Source of the DNA: Burkholderia lata
GTDB lineage: Bacteria; Pseudomonadota; Gammaproteobacteria; Burkholderiales; Burkholderiaceae
Assembly: GCF_000012945.1 (NCBI RefSeq)
Contig: NC_007511.1
Coordinates: 1,736,001-1,800,000 of the forward strand
Direction: 5' to 3'
DNA: 64,000 nt
Numbering within the stretch: the first letter of the stretch is position 1; every line of letters begins with the position of its first letter. A program made the translations under genes and the position numbers. Positions 29,701 to 37,593 of this stretch are shown in pieces. Below the pieces are notes generated by a model, which saw only the letters and a program-made list of their open reading frames with translations, ran no database searches and was not told the DNA's origin.

Positions 29701-31045
29701 CGGCGGCATCGACATCGTGAAGGACGCATGCACGGCGGAGTCGCTGGCCGACTTCTCGTGGGATTGCTTCAACGCATGGCTCGATGCCGGCGCGCCGGGC
29801 AAGGAAGGCTGGGCACTGAACGCGCTGGGCCTGTTCGGCAACGACGACACCGCACGCAAGCTGACGCCGCTGATTCGCACGTGGCCCGGCGAATCGGCGC
29901 ACGCACGCGCGGCGACCGGCCTCGACGTGCTGGCCTCGATCGGCAGCGACGTCGCGCTGATGCTGCTCAACGGCATCGCGCAGAAGGTCAAGTTCCGTGC
30001 GCTGCAGGACCGCGCGCGCGAGAAGATCGACGCGATCGCGGAAGCACGCGGGCTGTCGTCGGAGGAGCTGGAAGATCGTCTCGCGCCGGATCTCGGGCTC
30101 GACGCGCAGGGCACGATGCTGCTCGACTTCGGTCCGCGTGCGTTCCGGGTCGGCTTCGACGAGACGCTCAAGCCGTATGTGCGCGAGACCGGTGCCGACG
30201 GCGTGGCCGGCGCGCGGCTCGCGGATTTGCCGAAGCCGAAGAAGACCGACGATGCGGAGAAGGGCAAGGAAGCGGTCGAGCGCTTCAAGCTGCTGAAGAA
30301 GGATGCGCGCACCATCGCGAGCCAGCAGCTCGCGAGGCTCGAGGTGGCGATGTGCGGCCGCCGCCGCTGGACGCCGGAGGTGTTTCGCGCGTTTCTCGCC
30401 GAGCATCCGCTGGTGCGTCACCTGGTTCAGCGTCTCATCTGGGGCGTGTACGAAGTCGATGACGGCGGCAACTTCGGCGGCACGCTGAAGGCTTGCTTCC
30501 GCGTGGCGGAAGACGGCACCGCGGCCACGGCCGACGACGACGCGTTCACGTTGCCGGAAGGCGCGACGATCCGCATCGGCGTGCCGCATGCGCTGGAGAT
30601 CGCGCCGGCCGACGCCGCCGCGTTCGGGCAGGTGTTCGCCGACTACGAGCTGCTGCAGCCGTTCGCCCAGCTCGGGCGCGACGTGTACCGGCTGACCGAC
30701 GATGAGCGCAACGGGCGGCTGCTCGAACGCTGGAAGGGTGTCAAGGTACCGACCGGCCGCGTGCTCGGGCTCGTCAACAAGGGCTGGCGCCGTGGCCAGG
30801 TGGAGGATGCCGGCTGCATCTGGTATTTCACGAAGCCGCTCGGCGCGGGCAAGGTGATCGAACTGTCGCTCGATCCGGGGATCATCGTCGGGGCGGTCGA
30901 CATGTATCCGGATCAGGAGCTCGGTGCGTTGCAGGCCGGCTCGCCGTCGAACTGGGGCAGTATTCGCGAGGCGGATTCGCTGTCGACGCTCGACGAGATC
31001 TCGGCGAGCGAGTTGATCCGCGATCTGGAGGGGATGCGCGAGTAA
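26777..31045 (+). CDS. WGR and DUF4132 domain protein (YehI type) with embedded GntR-like winged helix
   Basis: A very large (1422 aa) protein. An N-terminal WGR domain is clear (FWEVEQDGSGLNIRWGRIGTAGQ at about residues 14-36; the WGR triplet is present). An Ala/Pro linker (about 75-150) follows, then about 70 residues that read like a GntR-type winged helix (GEMKPGEKLTVAAIKRRYNV). The long helical middle leads to a C-terminal DUF4132 domain (ARLEVAMCGRRRWTPEVF, then HPLVRHLVQRLIWGVYE near residue 1200). WGR domains sense DNA ends in PARPs. E. coli YehI has the same C-terminal family and was once called molR; a molybdate role is not supported here. A gap of 168 bases precedes it. Confidence 0.85.
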   Translation: MRRFELIEGNSSKFWEVEQDGSGLNIRWGRIGTAGQSQTKAFADDAKARAALDKLVKEKTGKGYAEVAVAAGTSIGATAAKPPAAVPSATSTAVPEGAAKAEAETAASAQPAAANVAHGAPPAPPGQPAALAPLSTAASTTAPAPVPPVATESIDAQCERVFEIMRAQIANGEMKPGEKLTVAAIKRRYNVGDQGAAMAFDLLKSRRLLYGWGTSAAVHDHAQAAAVALGESVATEAAALAPAAPAVADTGAPPWLAHGDPVRLSPQMQREAYASRRFPVEVTVLDVRAAWLKIEGKDGYSIDIGATDAALRPAVQRMLDRLAARTPIAGPVADAEADAALFALAMTVGDYHGETTISRPVVDYLVAQYGLTGTIDVLLDALKIQVHADYDRQAQRRVHRFTTNVEGPVRGSWRGPIVGSEAALREHLAAASEADWQACVDRSEAALPMLHPTRQPIPALLLPDAPHVSNALVRRLGAERDVPETLHWMLLTATDPDAIAIAAKIRPDSYGHSFWGLSRMVATALRERGAAAFDVLERGAADDAAGDALAAIGTPDAVAALAKVASGSKGALARLSLSLDRWPVAGMVALSRLVAAGGKDAGLLTPSLTRLLRAHTAHVDGLRPWLDAPAQAVIDKLLALLAGPADVASTDELPGVLAAPPWLAARQKKAAALTLEPLELAAIECWDEAKRNHAKTPDQWEAKRLAEAAKNTLTLAAGLGFDASKKYYGPLGEAAAKAIRQGDAPAFVTAWRAMIDERKRERYFWYSLRAEYLTLLPAAVAVDIWNAIAGDYSTAGVNMLMATFGLPALPGLMATVRSKPTENFSYALNYGAIECAPIAARAFAKLKTLRDDGRAWLLKFPEHAASGLIAPSLGKPGEARDCAGTALRLLQANGHEALLMDVASRYADAAVPQAVRAVLDESPLDRFPTKRSKLPEFWQPRGWRRPVLKNGKALPDDALDPLGQMLTFPTSEGIYGGIDIVKDACTAESLADFSWDCFNAWLDAGAPGKEGWALNALGLFGNDDTARKLTPLIRTWPGESAHARAATGLDVLASIGSDVALMLLNGIAQKVKFRALQDRAREKIDAIAEARGLSSEELEDRLAPDLGLDAQGTMLLDFGPRAFRVGFDETLKPYVRETGADGVAGARLADLPKPKKTDDAEKGKEAVERFKLLKKDARTIASQQLARLEVAMCGRRRWTPEVFRAFLAEHPLVRHLVQRLIWGVYEVDDGGNFGGTLKACFRVAEDGTAATADDDAFTLPEGATIRIGVPHALEIAPADAAAFGQVFADYELLQPFAQLGRDVYRLTDDERNGRLLERWKGVKVPTGRVLGLVNKGWRRGQVEDAGCIWYFTKPLGAGKVIELSLDPGIIVGAVDMYPDQELGALQAGSPSNWGSIREADSLSTLDEISASELIRDLEGMRE

Positions 31046-31134
31046 CACGCGCTTGCCGCCGAGGCGGGCGAGTGCTGCCCCGTCCGCTTCGACTACGCCG
31101 ATATCGCACGTTCTTCCTTGCACCGACACCCGCC

Positions 31135-32184
31135 ATGACGCCGCTGACACCCGAACTCCTTGCCGTCCTGCACCGGCCCGTCCTCGACGAAGCCGATCTC
31201 TTCACGATGGACGATTTCTTCGAACTGACCGAAATCGACGAATTGCGCGAGCAGGCGCAGGACCCTGCCTGCGCTGACGCCATCCTGCACGCGTGTGCGG
31301 CCGAGCTGCCGGCGCTGCACCCGAATCGCGCGGCGTTGCTGGCGCTGCTCGGTGGCGCGATCGTCGAGCGCGGGGCCGATCCGCGCATCCTGTTTCCGGC
31401 CGCGCAGGCGAGGCTTGGGGCGTGGTTGCCCGAACTCGCGCCGTTTTGCGCACGGGCGGTCGAGGAGGGCGACGATGAGGCCACCGACGACGAACGGCGC
31501 GACTGGCAAGCAGCTCAGCAGCAGCTCGATGCACTGGGCGCGCAGCAGCGTTGGGAGGTCGATGCGTTGCGGGACGCGGTCGATACGCTGGTGCTGCCGC
31601 TGATGGCGATGCTGATGCGCAGTCAGGACAATCACCGCGATCTCGTCGCCGATGCTGCCTTGCAGTCGTTGCTTGACCGGATGGCCGATAACGACAGTTT
31701 GCCGTTCGACCAGTTGTACTTTCTGTGCCTCGCGTCGGCGATGAGCAACGAACCGGAGTGCGTCGTCGTGCTGCCGGCTTCCGGCACCGGCTTCGTGGCC
31801 AGCGTGCATGCGGTCAACAATACGTTCCACGCGTTCACGCTGTTGCAGCGCCTGATCGGCGAGCACGCGCAGACGCTGCGCGTCGGCAAGCCGATTGCGC
31901 CGAGGAGCGGTGACGAAGATCAGGACACGTCGGAGTTTCACTGGCTGCAGGCGCATGCGTATGAGAACGGCGTGCTGGTCCACAACCTGGCGCTCGCTTG
32001 GGGGGAAGCGCCGCTGCGCAGCCACCGCAAGCACGGCCAATGCGTGCTGATCGCGCTGGACACGGAAGAGGGTATCAAGCGGAGCTGGAACGGCTTCAAT
32101 GGTGTCTGTCATCCGGCGCAGAACCCGTCCGTGACGCTGGTGCGATTCCTGACGCCGGATGAAGTGGCTGCCTATCTGGCCTGA
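31135..32184 (+). CDS. Hypothetical protein following the MoxR/VWA/SWIM/WGR block
   Basis: A 349-aa acidic cytosolic protein with no signal or membrane segment and no family that I recognise. The start at 31135 gives protein-like sequence at once (MTPLTPELLAVLHRPVLD). The C-terminal third is richest in aromatic and conserved-looking residues (GQCVLIALDTEEG, then RSWNGFNGVCHPAQNP). It lies 89 bases after the WGR/DUF4132 gene on the same strand and may be a further member of the system, absent from the E. coli version as I remember it. Confidence 0.7.
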   Translation: MTPLTPELLAVLHRPVLDEADLFTMDDFFELTEIDELREQAQDPACADAILHACAAELPALHPNRAALLALLGGAIVERGADPRILFPAAQARLGAWLPELAPFCARAVEEGDDEATDDERRDWQAAQQQLDALGAQQRWEVDALRDAVDTLVLPLMAMLMRSQDNHRDLVADAALQSLLDRMADNDSLPFDQLYFLCLASAMSNEPECVVVLPASGTGFVASVHAVNNTFHAFTLLQRLIGEHAQTLRVGKPIAPRSGDEDQDTSEFHWLQAHAYENGVLVHNLALAWGEAPLRSHRKHGQCVLIALDTEEGIKRSWNGFNGVCHPAQNPSVTLVRFLTPDEVAAYLA

Positions 32185-32693
32185 CGCAGGGTGTTCATCT
32201 GAATTCGCACGATCGAGAGGCCGGGCACCGCGGCGCGTCCGGCCTCGCCCGGCCCCATTGGGCCAGGCGAGGCTGGAGAAGGACGAACCGCTGCCCGTCA
32301 TCGTCGCGCGCAACACCACCGAAGCCCGTCCAATCCTGCCGACCTCCGTCGGTGGCGACGGCATTGCTGCTCAACGAGCGCCTCGTGCCTGATTTATTGT
32401 CAATGCTCGTCGGAATGCCGCCGCCAGCCCGGCCATATCGTTGTTTTCGGCGTCGATGCGCCGTCGTCGTGCGGGGCGTAGGCAAGGGTGGCGCCGCTGG
32501 TCAAGGGTTTCGGGCATTCACTGGCGGCGAACCGCGCCCGGGCCTCCTTGATTGGCGTGCATCTTAAATGAGCGTGCGCCGCGAAAACTGACAAGTTCTG
32601 ACATCCGGGGTGCGGGCGGCGTCGGGGTGCCGGCGGGCGTCGCGTGTTCGGTTATAGTGTCGCCCGATCGCAGACACCCGTACGAATCGCGTG
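32185..32693. other. 509-base intergenic region upstream of the sensor kinase
   Basis: No gene supported. A tandem CTGACA repeat at 32588-32603 is the only regulatory-looking signal. The kinase promoter should lie in the last 120 bases. Confidence 0.4.
32588..32603 (+). promoter_or_regulatory. Tandem CTGACA repeat, candidate response-regulator box
   Basis: CTGACA occurs twice as a direct repeat with a 10-bp period (32588-32593 and 32598-32603), about 90 bp before the sensor-kinase start. OmpR/PhoB-family regulators bind such direct repeats, one subunit per helical turn, and a regulator of that family is encoded opposite the kinase (34703-35362). Autoregulation is a reasonable inference. Confidence 0.4.
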
Positions 32694-34736
32694 ATGTTCC
32701 GGCTCATCTTCCTCATCTTGATTACCTGGGCCTCGGGGGCCTTCGCGGCCACGCCGATTACGCTGCCGGACGGCGGGCAGGTCAGCATCCGCAACGGCTG
32801 GGATCTGTTGCGCGATCCGGGCGACACGCTCACGGTCGAGCGCGTGTCGCAGCCCGGGATCGCGCGCGGGTTCGTCGGCCAGACGTCGGAGCCCGCGCTC
32901 GGCTACGTCAACGGCGCGGCGTGGCTGCGCCTGACCGTGACCCGCCCGGCGAGCGCACCGCCGATGTGGCTCCTGGAATTGCGGTCGTCATTGCTGAACG
33001 ACGTCACGCTGTACGTGCCGCAGCCGGGCGGCGGGTACCAGCGCCACGTCGCAGGTGATCGCAAGCCGGTGGAACAACGCGACATCGCGTACCGGAACCC
33101 CGTGTTTCGCCTGGACCTTCCGGCGGGCCAACCGGTCACGCTCTATCTCCGAATCCGCAGCACCAGCACCATGAGTTTCTCGATGGCGCTGTGGTCGCCC
33201 GACGCGTTCATCTCCGCCACGAGCAAGGAATCCTTGCTGTTCGGCCTGCTGGACGCCGCGCATCTCGTGCTGCTCGTCTCGAGCCTGTGGCTGTTCCGGG
33301 TGACGCGCGATGCGTCGTTCGGGCTCTACGGGCTGAGCGTCGTCGTGAACCTGCTCACCGCGCTCGGCGCCGAAGGCTACATCTATCAGTACCTGCTGCC
33401 GGATTTTCCGGCCGCGAGCAATGCGGTCTACCTGCTCAGCTGGCTGCTCGGCACGCCCGCCGGCACGCTGTTCACCGCGCACTACCTCGGCCTGTTCAAC
33501 GGGCGCTGGCGCCGGCCGACGATCGCTTTTTCCGCACTGACGATCGTCGTGGCGCTGGCTGTCGCGCCGCTGATGCTGGTCGTCAATGTCTGGTGGGTGC
33601 GGCCGTTCTACCTGTTCTGGCAGATCGCGGTCATCCTCGTCACGATGGGCGTGTCGCTCTGGCTCACCGCCCGCGGCTACCGGCACGCGCGCGTGGTCGT
33701 GCTCGTGCTGCTGCTGTTGCTCGGCGGCAGTGCGTTACGCGTCGCGCGCAACGTGGGCTGGATTCCGCCGGGCCTGCTCGCCGACAACGCCGGATACCTG
33801 GGGATGCTCGCATTCATGCTGATCATGAATTCGGCGATCAGCTCGCGCTACAACGCGATGCGCAATGCGATGGAAACGGCACAGGCCGACGCGTTGCGCG
33901 TCGCCCGCCAGGCCGAGCGCGATCTGGAAGCAAAGGTCGCGCTGCGCACCCAGGCGCTGCGGGAGGCGATGGAGCAAGTGGAAGCATCGCTCGCGATGGA
34001 AAAGCGCGCACAGGACGAGCAGCGCCAGCTTCTGGCGACCGTCTCGCATGAGCTGCGGACGCCGCTGGCGGTCATCGATGCCACCGCCCAGAATCTTGAC
34101 CTCGACGACTCCGGCAGCGATCCGCTGACCTCGTCGCGCTACCAGAAGATCCTGCGCGCGACGCAGCGCTTGACGGTACTGATCAATGACTCGCTGCACG
34201 AGGACGGGTTCGAGCTGCTGCGACGCGGAACCCGCATCGGCGACACCCGGCTGGCGGCGCTGCTCGACGATGCGGCCACCGCCGCCGGGGCGCTGTCCGA
34301 TGGCCACCGCCTCGAAATCGACGCGAAAGACCTGCCGGACGCCTTCGCGTGTGACAGCAGCCTCACGCGCCTCGTGCTGCGTACCCTTGCCGACAATGCC
34401 GTCAAATACACCCCCGGCGGCACCCGGATCGTGCTGCGCGGCCGGCGTGTGCCGGGCGGTGTGGAGCTGGAAGTCGAGGACGACGGCCCCGGCATTGCGC
34501 CGGCGGACCTGCCATACGTGTTCGAGCGCTTCTTCCGCGGCCGCAACGTGGGCCGCAAGCCGGGAACGGGCCTCGGTCTCCCGCTGGCACGCCGCATGGT
34601 CGAGATGCAGGGCGGCACGTTGAACCTGGTCAGTGAAGCGGGGCACGGCTGCCGGGCGACGGTCTTTTTGCCTGCGAACGCGGAGAGGGCGGCCGTTGCC
34701 GGTCAGGCGAGCATCAGCGGCGCGGCGAACGTGTAG
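32694..34736 (+). CDS. 7TM (7TMR-DISM) sensor histidine kinase
   Basis: A 680-aa inner-membrane kinase. It has a signal peptide (ending AFA), a periplasmic 7TMR-DISMED2-like beta domain (about 25-165), seven hydrophobic segments (about 180-390), a short coiled coil, a HisKA domain with phospho-acceptor His in VSHELRTPLAVID (about 450), and a HATPase domain with N-box DNAVKYTPGG, G1 DDGPGI and G2 GTGLGLPLARRM. An ATG at 32694 is favoured over the GTG just before it. Periplasmic ligands of DISM receptors are often carbohydrates or organic acids, but this ligand is unknown. Its 3' end overlaps the regulator gene on the other strand by 34 bases. Confidence 0.93.
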   Translation: MFRLIFLILITWASGAFAATPITLPDGGQVSIRNGWDLLRDPGDTLTVERVSQPGIARGFVGQTSEPALGYVNGAAWLRLTVTRPASAPPMWLLELRSSLLNDVTLYVPQPGGGYQRHVAGDRKPVEQRDIAYRNPVFRLDLPAGQPVTLYLRIRSTSTMSFSMALWSPDAFISATSKESLLFGLLDAAHLVLLVSSLWLFRVTRDASFGLYGLSVVVNLLTALGAEGYIYQYLLPDFPAASNAVYLLSWLLGTPAGTLFTAHYLGLFNGRWRRPTIAFSALTIVVALAVAPLMLVVNVWWVRPFYLFWQIAVILVTMGVSLWLTARGYRHARVVVLVLLLLLGGSALRVARNVGWIPPGLLADNAGYLGMLAFMLIMNSAISSRYNAMRNAMETAQADALRVARQAERDLEAKVALRTQALREAMEQVEASLAMEKRAQDEQRQLLATVSHELRTPLAVIDATAQNLDLDDSGSDPLTSSRYQKILRATQRLTVLINDSLHEDGFELLRRGTRIGDTRLAALLDDAATAAGALSDGHRLEIDAKDLPDAFACDSSLTRLVLRTLADNAVKYTPGGTRIVLRGRRVPGGVELEVEDDGPGIAPADLPYVFERFFRGRNVGRKPGTGLGLPLARRMVEMQGGTLNLVSEAGHGCRATVFLPANAERAAVAGQASISGAANV

Positions 34737-35362
34737 CCGGTGCGATGGACGGTCTTCAGCGGTAGTTCCGAGCCCGCCTCGCTGCGCCAGCGCTGCCGCA
34801 GACGGCTGACCATCGTTTCCAGCCGGCGCTCGTCGTAGTCGACCCAGTCGAACCCGAAATCCTCGGCGATCTGCCGCCGGCTCACCGCCTTGGACGGATG
34901 CCGCGCCAGCAGGGCGAGCAAGGCGATCTCGCTTGCCGACAGTTCGAGCCGGCCGCCGACCGGCGCGGACAGCACGCGCGCCTGACAGTCGAGCCGCCAG
35001 TCGTTTGCCACCCGGCGGCCGAGCGCCTGGAGAATGGCGTCGAGTTCGAGCAGTTTCACCGGCTTGACGAGATAGTGATCGGCGCCGCCGATCAGGCCGT
35101 CGATCTTGTCCTGTGTGTCACCGCGGGCGGTCAGCATGACGATGCCGCAGTCGCGATGCCGGGCCCTGAGCCACACGGCCGCATCGAAGCCGCTCCCGTC
35201 CGGCAGCATCACGTCGATGATCGCAAATGCGAGATCCGACGCGCGTTCCTGGAACTCCGCGACCGTGCCGGCCTGATCGACCGTCCAGCCGCGTTTTTCC
35301 AGGAACGCGGCGATTTCCTCGCGCAACTCGACCTCGTCGTCGAGCAACAGCACTTTGGCCAT
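34703..35362 (-). CDS. OmpR/PhoB-family response regulator
   Basis: A 219-aa two-domain regulator. The receiver domain has the acidic pair DDE (8-10), phospho-acceptor Asp in AIIDVMLPDGSG (about 51), Thr in MLTARG and Lys in YLVKPVK. The C-terminal winged helix includes LSASEIALLALLARHPSKAVSR and VSRLRQR, ending in the beta-hairpin VHRTGYTFAAP. It is very likely the partner of the convergent sensor kinase. The gene order (tail to tail, overlapping) is unusual for a two-component pair, which is normally co-directional. Confidence 0.93.
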   Translation of the reverse strand: MAKVLLLDDEVELREEIAAFLEKRGWTVDQAGTVAEFQERASDLAFAIIDVMLPDGSGFDAAVWLRARHRDCGIVMLTARGDTQDKIDGLIGGADHYLVKPVKLLELDAILQALGRRVANDWRLDCQARVLSAPVGGRLELSASEIALLALLARHPSKAVSRRQIAEDFGFDWVDYDERRLETMVSRLRQRWRSEAGSELPLKTVHRTGYTFAAPLMLA

Positions 35363-35618
35363 ACCGCTACCTTGGATCCGCGTTGTGTGGTTGCGGAGTC
35401 TTTGCTTATGTCTGTTCCGATTGGTGGTGCCGCCGCGTTGGATAACGCGATGCAGCCGTCATCGGCCCCGCGTTTTCCGCGCGCTTTGCAGGCGCGGGGA
35501 TTTTAGCCGAACGAGGCGGCTGCGGTCGTGTTTCGCGGCAAAAAATCGAGGTGCGGGATGAATGTGAGGCTGGCCCCGGTAAGCAGCGCCATCCTGTGAG
35601 CCCGACTTTGCAATGAGA

Positions 35619-35640
35619 GGCGCGGCGAGCTTGCCGCGCC
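35619..35640 (-). terminator. Hairpin downstream of the S53 peptidase gene
   Basis: A perfect 8-bp GC-only stem (35619-35626 with 35633-35640) and 6-base loop, starting 19 bases past the peptidase stop. It lacks a T-run on the minus strand, so termination would be weak or Rho-assisted. Confidence 0.5.
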
Positions 35641-35658
35641 CCATCGGGTCGTGCCGCG

Positions 35659-37593
35659 TTACTTGACGGAGCTCGCGCTGACCTTCGCGAAATCCAGGCT
35701 GCCGAAGCCGGTGTCGTCGTCCCAGCCGGCCTTCGCGGTGTAGCCGTGGCTACTGTAGCCGTTGTTGCCCGACGTCACGTCGTGGAGCAGCGACGTATTG
35801 GTCGGCAGGCCCTGGTAGAACGCCGAAGTCGGCAGGCCGAGGCTGTTGTTGTTGGCCGATTCGACGCGTGCCCAGCCGCCGACGAAAATCGGCGACGCGA
35901 GGCTCGTACCGCCGACGAGCTGGTTCGTCTGCCCGTTGATGACGATGTACGCGCCCGTCGCCTGCGCGGCGTCGAACGCCACGTCGGGCAGCACGCGCTT
36001 CGTCACCGTGCTGCCGAGCGCGGCGGTCTGCCAGCTCGGCGCGGTTTCGAACGCGCTCACGCCGCCGCCCGTTGCCCAGATCCGCACGGCGTTGTCGACC
36101 GGGTTGCCGTTGCTGTCGAGGTCCGCATAGGCGACGCCTTCGTTCCACACGGTTTCGCCGGCCCACGTCGTGGTGCCGGTGGTCGAGAGCGTCGTGCCGC
36201 CGACGGCGACGACGTACGGCGAGCTCGCGGGCGACGACACGCTGTACTTGGACAGGTTGATCGTCGTCTTGACCGACGTACCGTTGTACGTGCCGATATA
36301 ACCGGGTGCGCCCTGCGGTGACGTCGACCACTGATAGACGCCTGCATCGCCGGCCGAGACCGAGAAGACTTGCCCTTGTGCGACAGCCTGCTTGAATACC
36401 GCGTCGTCGGCCGCGAGCGAGCCGTCCGAGTTGGCGGCCGTTTCGTCGAGGCCGAGCGACACGTTGATGACGGTCGCCTTGTTGTCGGTTACCGCCTTGT
36501 TGTAGGCGGCAGTCAGCGTCGCGTCGGTGAGGCCGCTGTCGTTGCTGTCGCCGTTGATGGCCGAGTAGAAGATCAGCTGTTTGACGCCGCCCGAGGTGCC
36601 GATGATGTCCTGGCTGTCGAGATCCCACTCGCCCGGATCGCCGTCGTCGGCCAGCGTACCGGAGCCGCCCGCGACCACCGCCGTGTTGACGGTTGCCAGG
36701 CCGGCGTTCTGCGTGAAGGTGTTCAGGTCGGCGATGGTCTGGGTCATGTCGCCCCAGGTGATGATGCCCACCGTGGTATTGGTCGCGGCGGGCAGGCCGC
36801 TCGCGTCATAGATCTTTGCGAAATCGGTCGGCTGGTGGCCGACTTGCGAGCCGGCGGTCGCATTCTTCGAGACCACATTCGGCTCGACGGCGGCGGACGG
36901 CGCGAAACGGTGGAGCAGGCGGTGCGGCACGGCAGCGTTCTGCAGGCCGAGCACCGAATCGACGACCGGGCCGAGCGACGCCGGGATCAGCGCTGCCGAA
37001 TCGTTCGCGTAGACCGGCTTGCCTCGATAGTTGAAACGCTTGATGCTCGCCTGGAAGCCGCGCTGCACGTTACCGGCATTACCGTCGGCGGCGATCAGTG
37101 TGTTGTTGTCAGAGACCGTGATGTTGCTGAAGCCGTTCGCCTTCAGGTGAGCGACTACGGCCGCGACCTGCGCGTCGGTCGGCGAGAAGCGAGCCTTGAA
37201 CTGGGCCGGCGTGAGGTACTTGTGATAGCTCGCGCTACCCGGCTGGTTGACGTCGCGAAGGAAGGTGTCGAGCTGGTCCGCGTTGCGGTTCTTCAGGACC
37301 ACGGTCACGTGCAGCGGCTGGCTCAATTCCAGCGGCGTCACGTGCGTATCGGTGAGCGCCGGCGTGCCGACGCTGTTCAGCGAGTAGCTGGGTGCCGCGG
37401 CGGACGCGGCCAGTGCCTGCGAGGCGGCGGTGGCCGGTGCATTCGACAGGAGGAACGCGCTGGTGCGCGTCTGGACCCAGTTGGTTGCCGCCTGGGCGGA
37501 CAGCGGGACCATCGTGGCTGCTACTCCAACTGCAATTGCCGTCAGCGCAAAGCGTTGCAGGCGTTTGCGATTGACGTATTGAGTTCTCTGCAT
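35659..37593 (-). CDS. S53 family peptidase (sedolisin / kumamolisin-like), secreted
   Basis: A 644-aa secreted acid serine-carboxyl peptidase precursor. The start at 37593 (GGAG upstream) gives a signal peptide ending AQA. A pro-domain (about 75-230) follows with the family motif LDTFLRDVNQPGSASYHKYL. The catalytic Glu and Asp lie in DPGEWDLDSQDI, the catalytic Ser in GGTSLASPIFVGG, and the calcium-binding end region reads WDDDTGFGSLDF. All expected active-site residues are visible, so the enzyme should be active at acid pH after self-processing. Monocistronic. Confidence 0.93.
   Translation of the reverse strand: MQRTQYVNRKRLQRFALTAIAVGVAATMVPLSAQAATNWVQTRTSAFLLSNAPATAASQALAASAAAPSYSLNSVGTPALTDTHVTPLELSQPLHVTVVLKNRNADQLDTFLRDVNQPGSASYHKYLTPAQFKARFSPTDAQVAAVVAHLKANGFSNITVSDNNTLIAADGNAGNVQRGFQASIKRFNYRGKPVYANDSAALIPASLGPVVDSVLGLQNAAVPHRLLHRFAPSAAVEPNVVSKNATAGSQVGHQPTDFAKIYDASGLPAATNTTVGIITWGDMTQTIADLNTFTQNAGLATVNTAVVAGGSGTLADDGDPGEWDLDSQDIIGTSGGVKQLIFYSAINGDSNDSGLTDATLTAAYNKAVTDNKATVINVSLGLDETAANSDGSLAADDAVFKQAVAQGQVFSVSAGDAGVYQWSTSPQGAPGYIGTYNGTSVKTTINLSKYSVSSPASSPYVVAVGGTTLSTTGTTTWAGETVWNEGVAYADLDSNGNPVDNAVRIWATGGGVSAFETAPSWQTAALGSTVTKRVLPDVAFDAAQATGAYIVINGQTNQLVGGTSLASPIFVGGWARVESANNNSLGLPTSAFYQGLPTNTSLLHDVTSGNNGYSSHGYTAKAGWDDDTGFGSLDFAKVSASSVK

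Noticed and set aside
26777-31045. Molybdate regulator (molR) role for the DUF4132 protein
   Set aside because: The old name comes from E. coli annotation. No molybdate-binding domain is visible, and the distant molybdenum hydroxylase operon in this window is not evidence of a link.
27191-31150. 1319-codon open frame on the minus strand
   Set aside because: It lies opposite the WGR/DUF4132 gene; composition is typical of a GC-rich shadow frame and the plus strand has clear domains.
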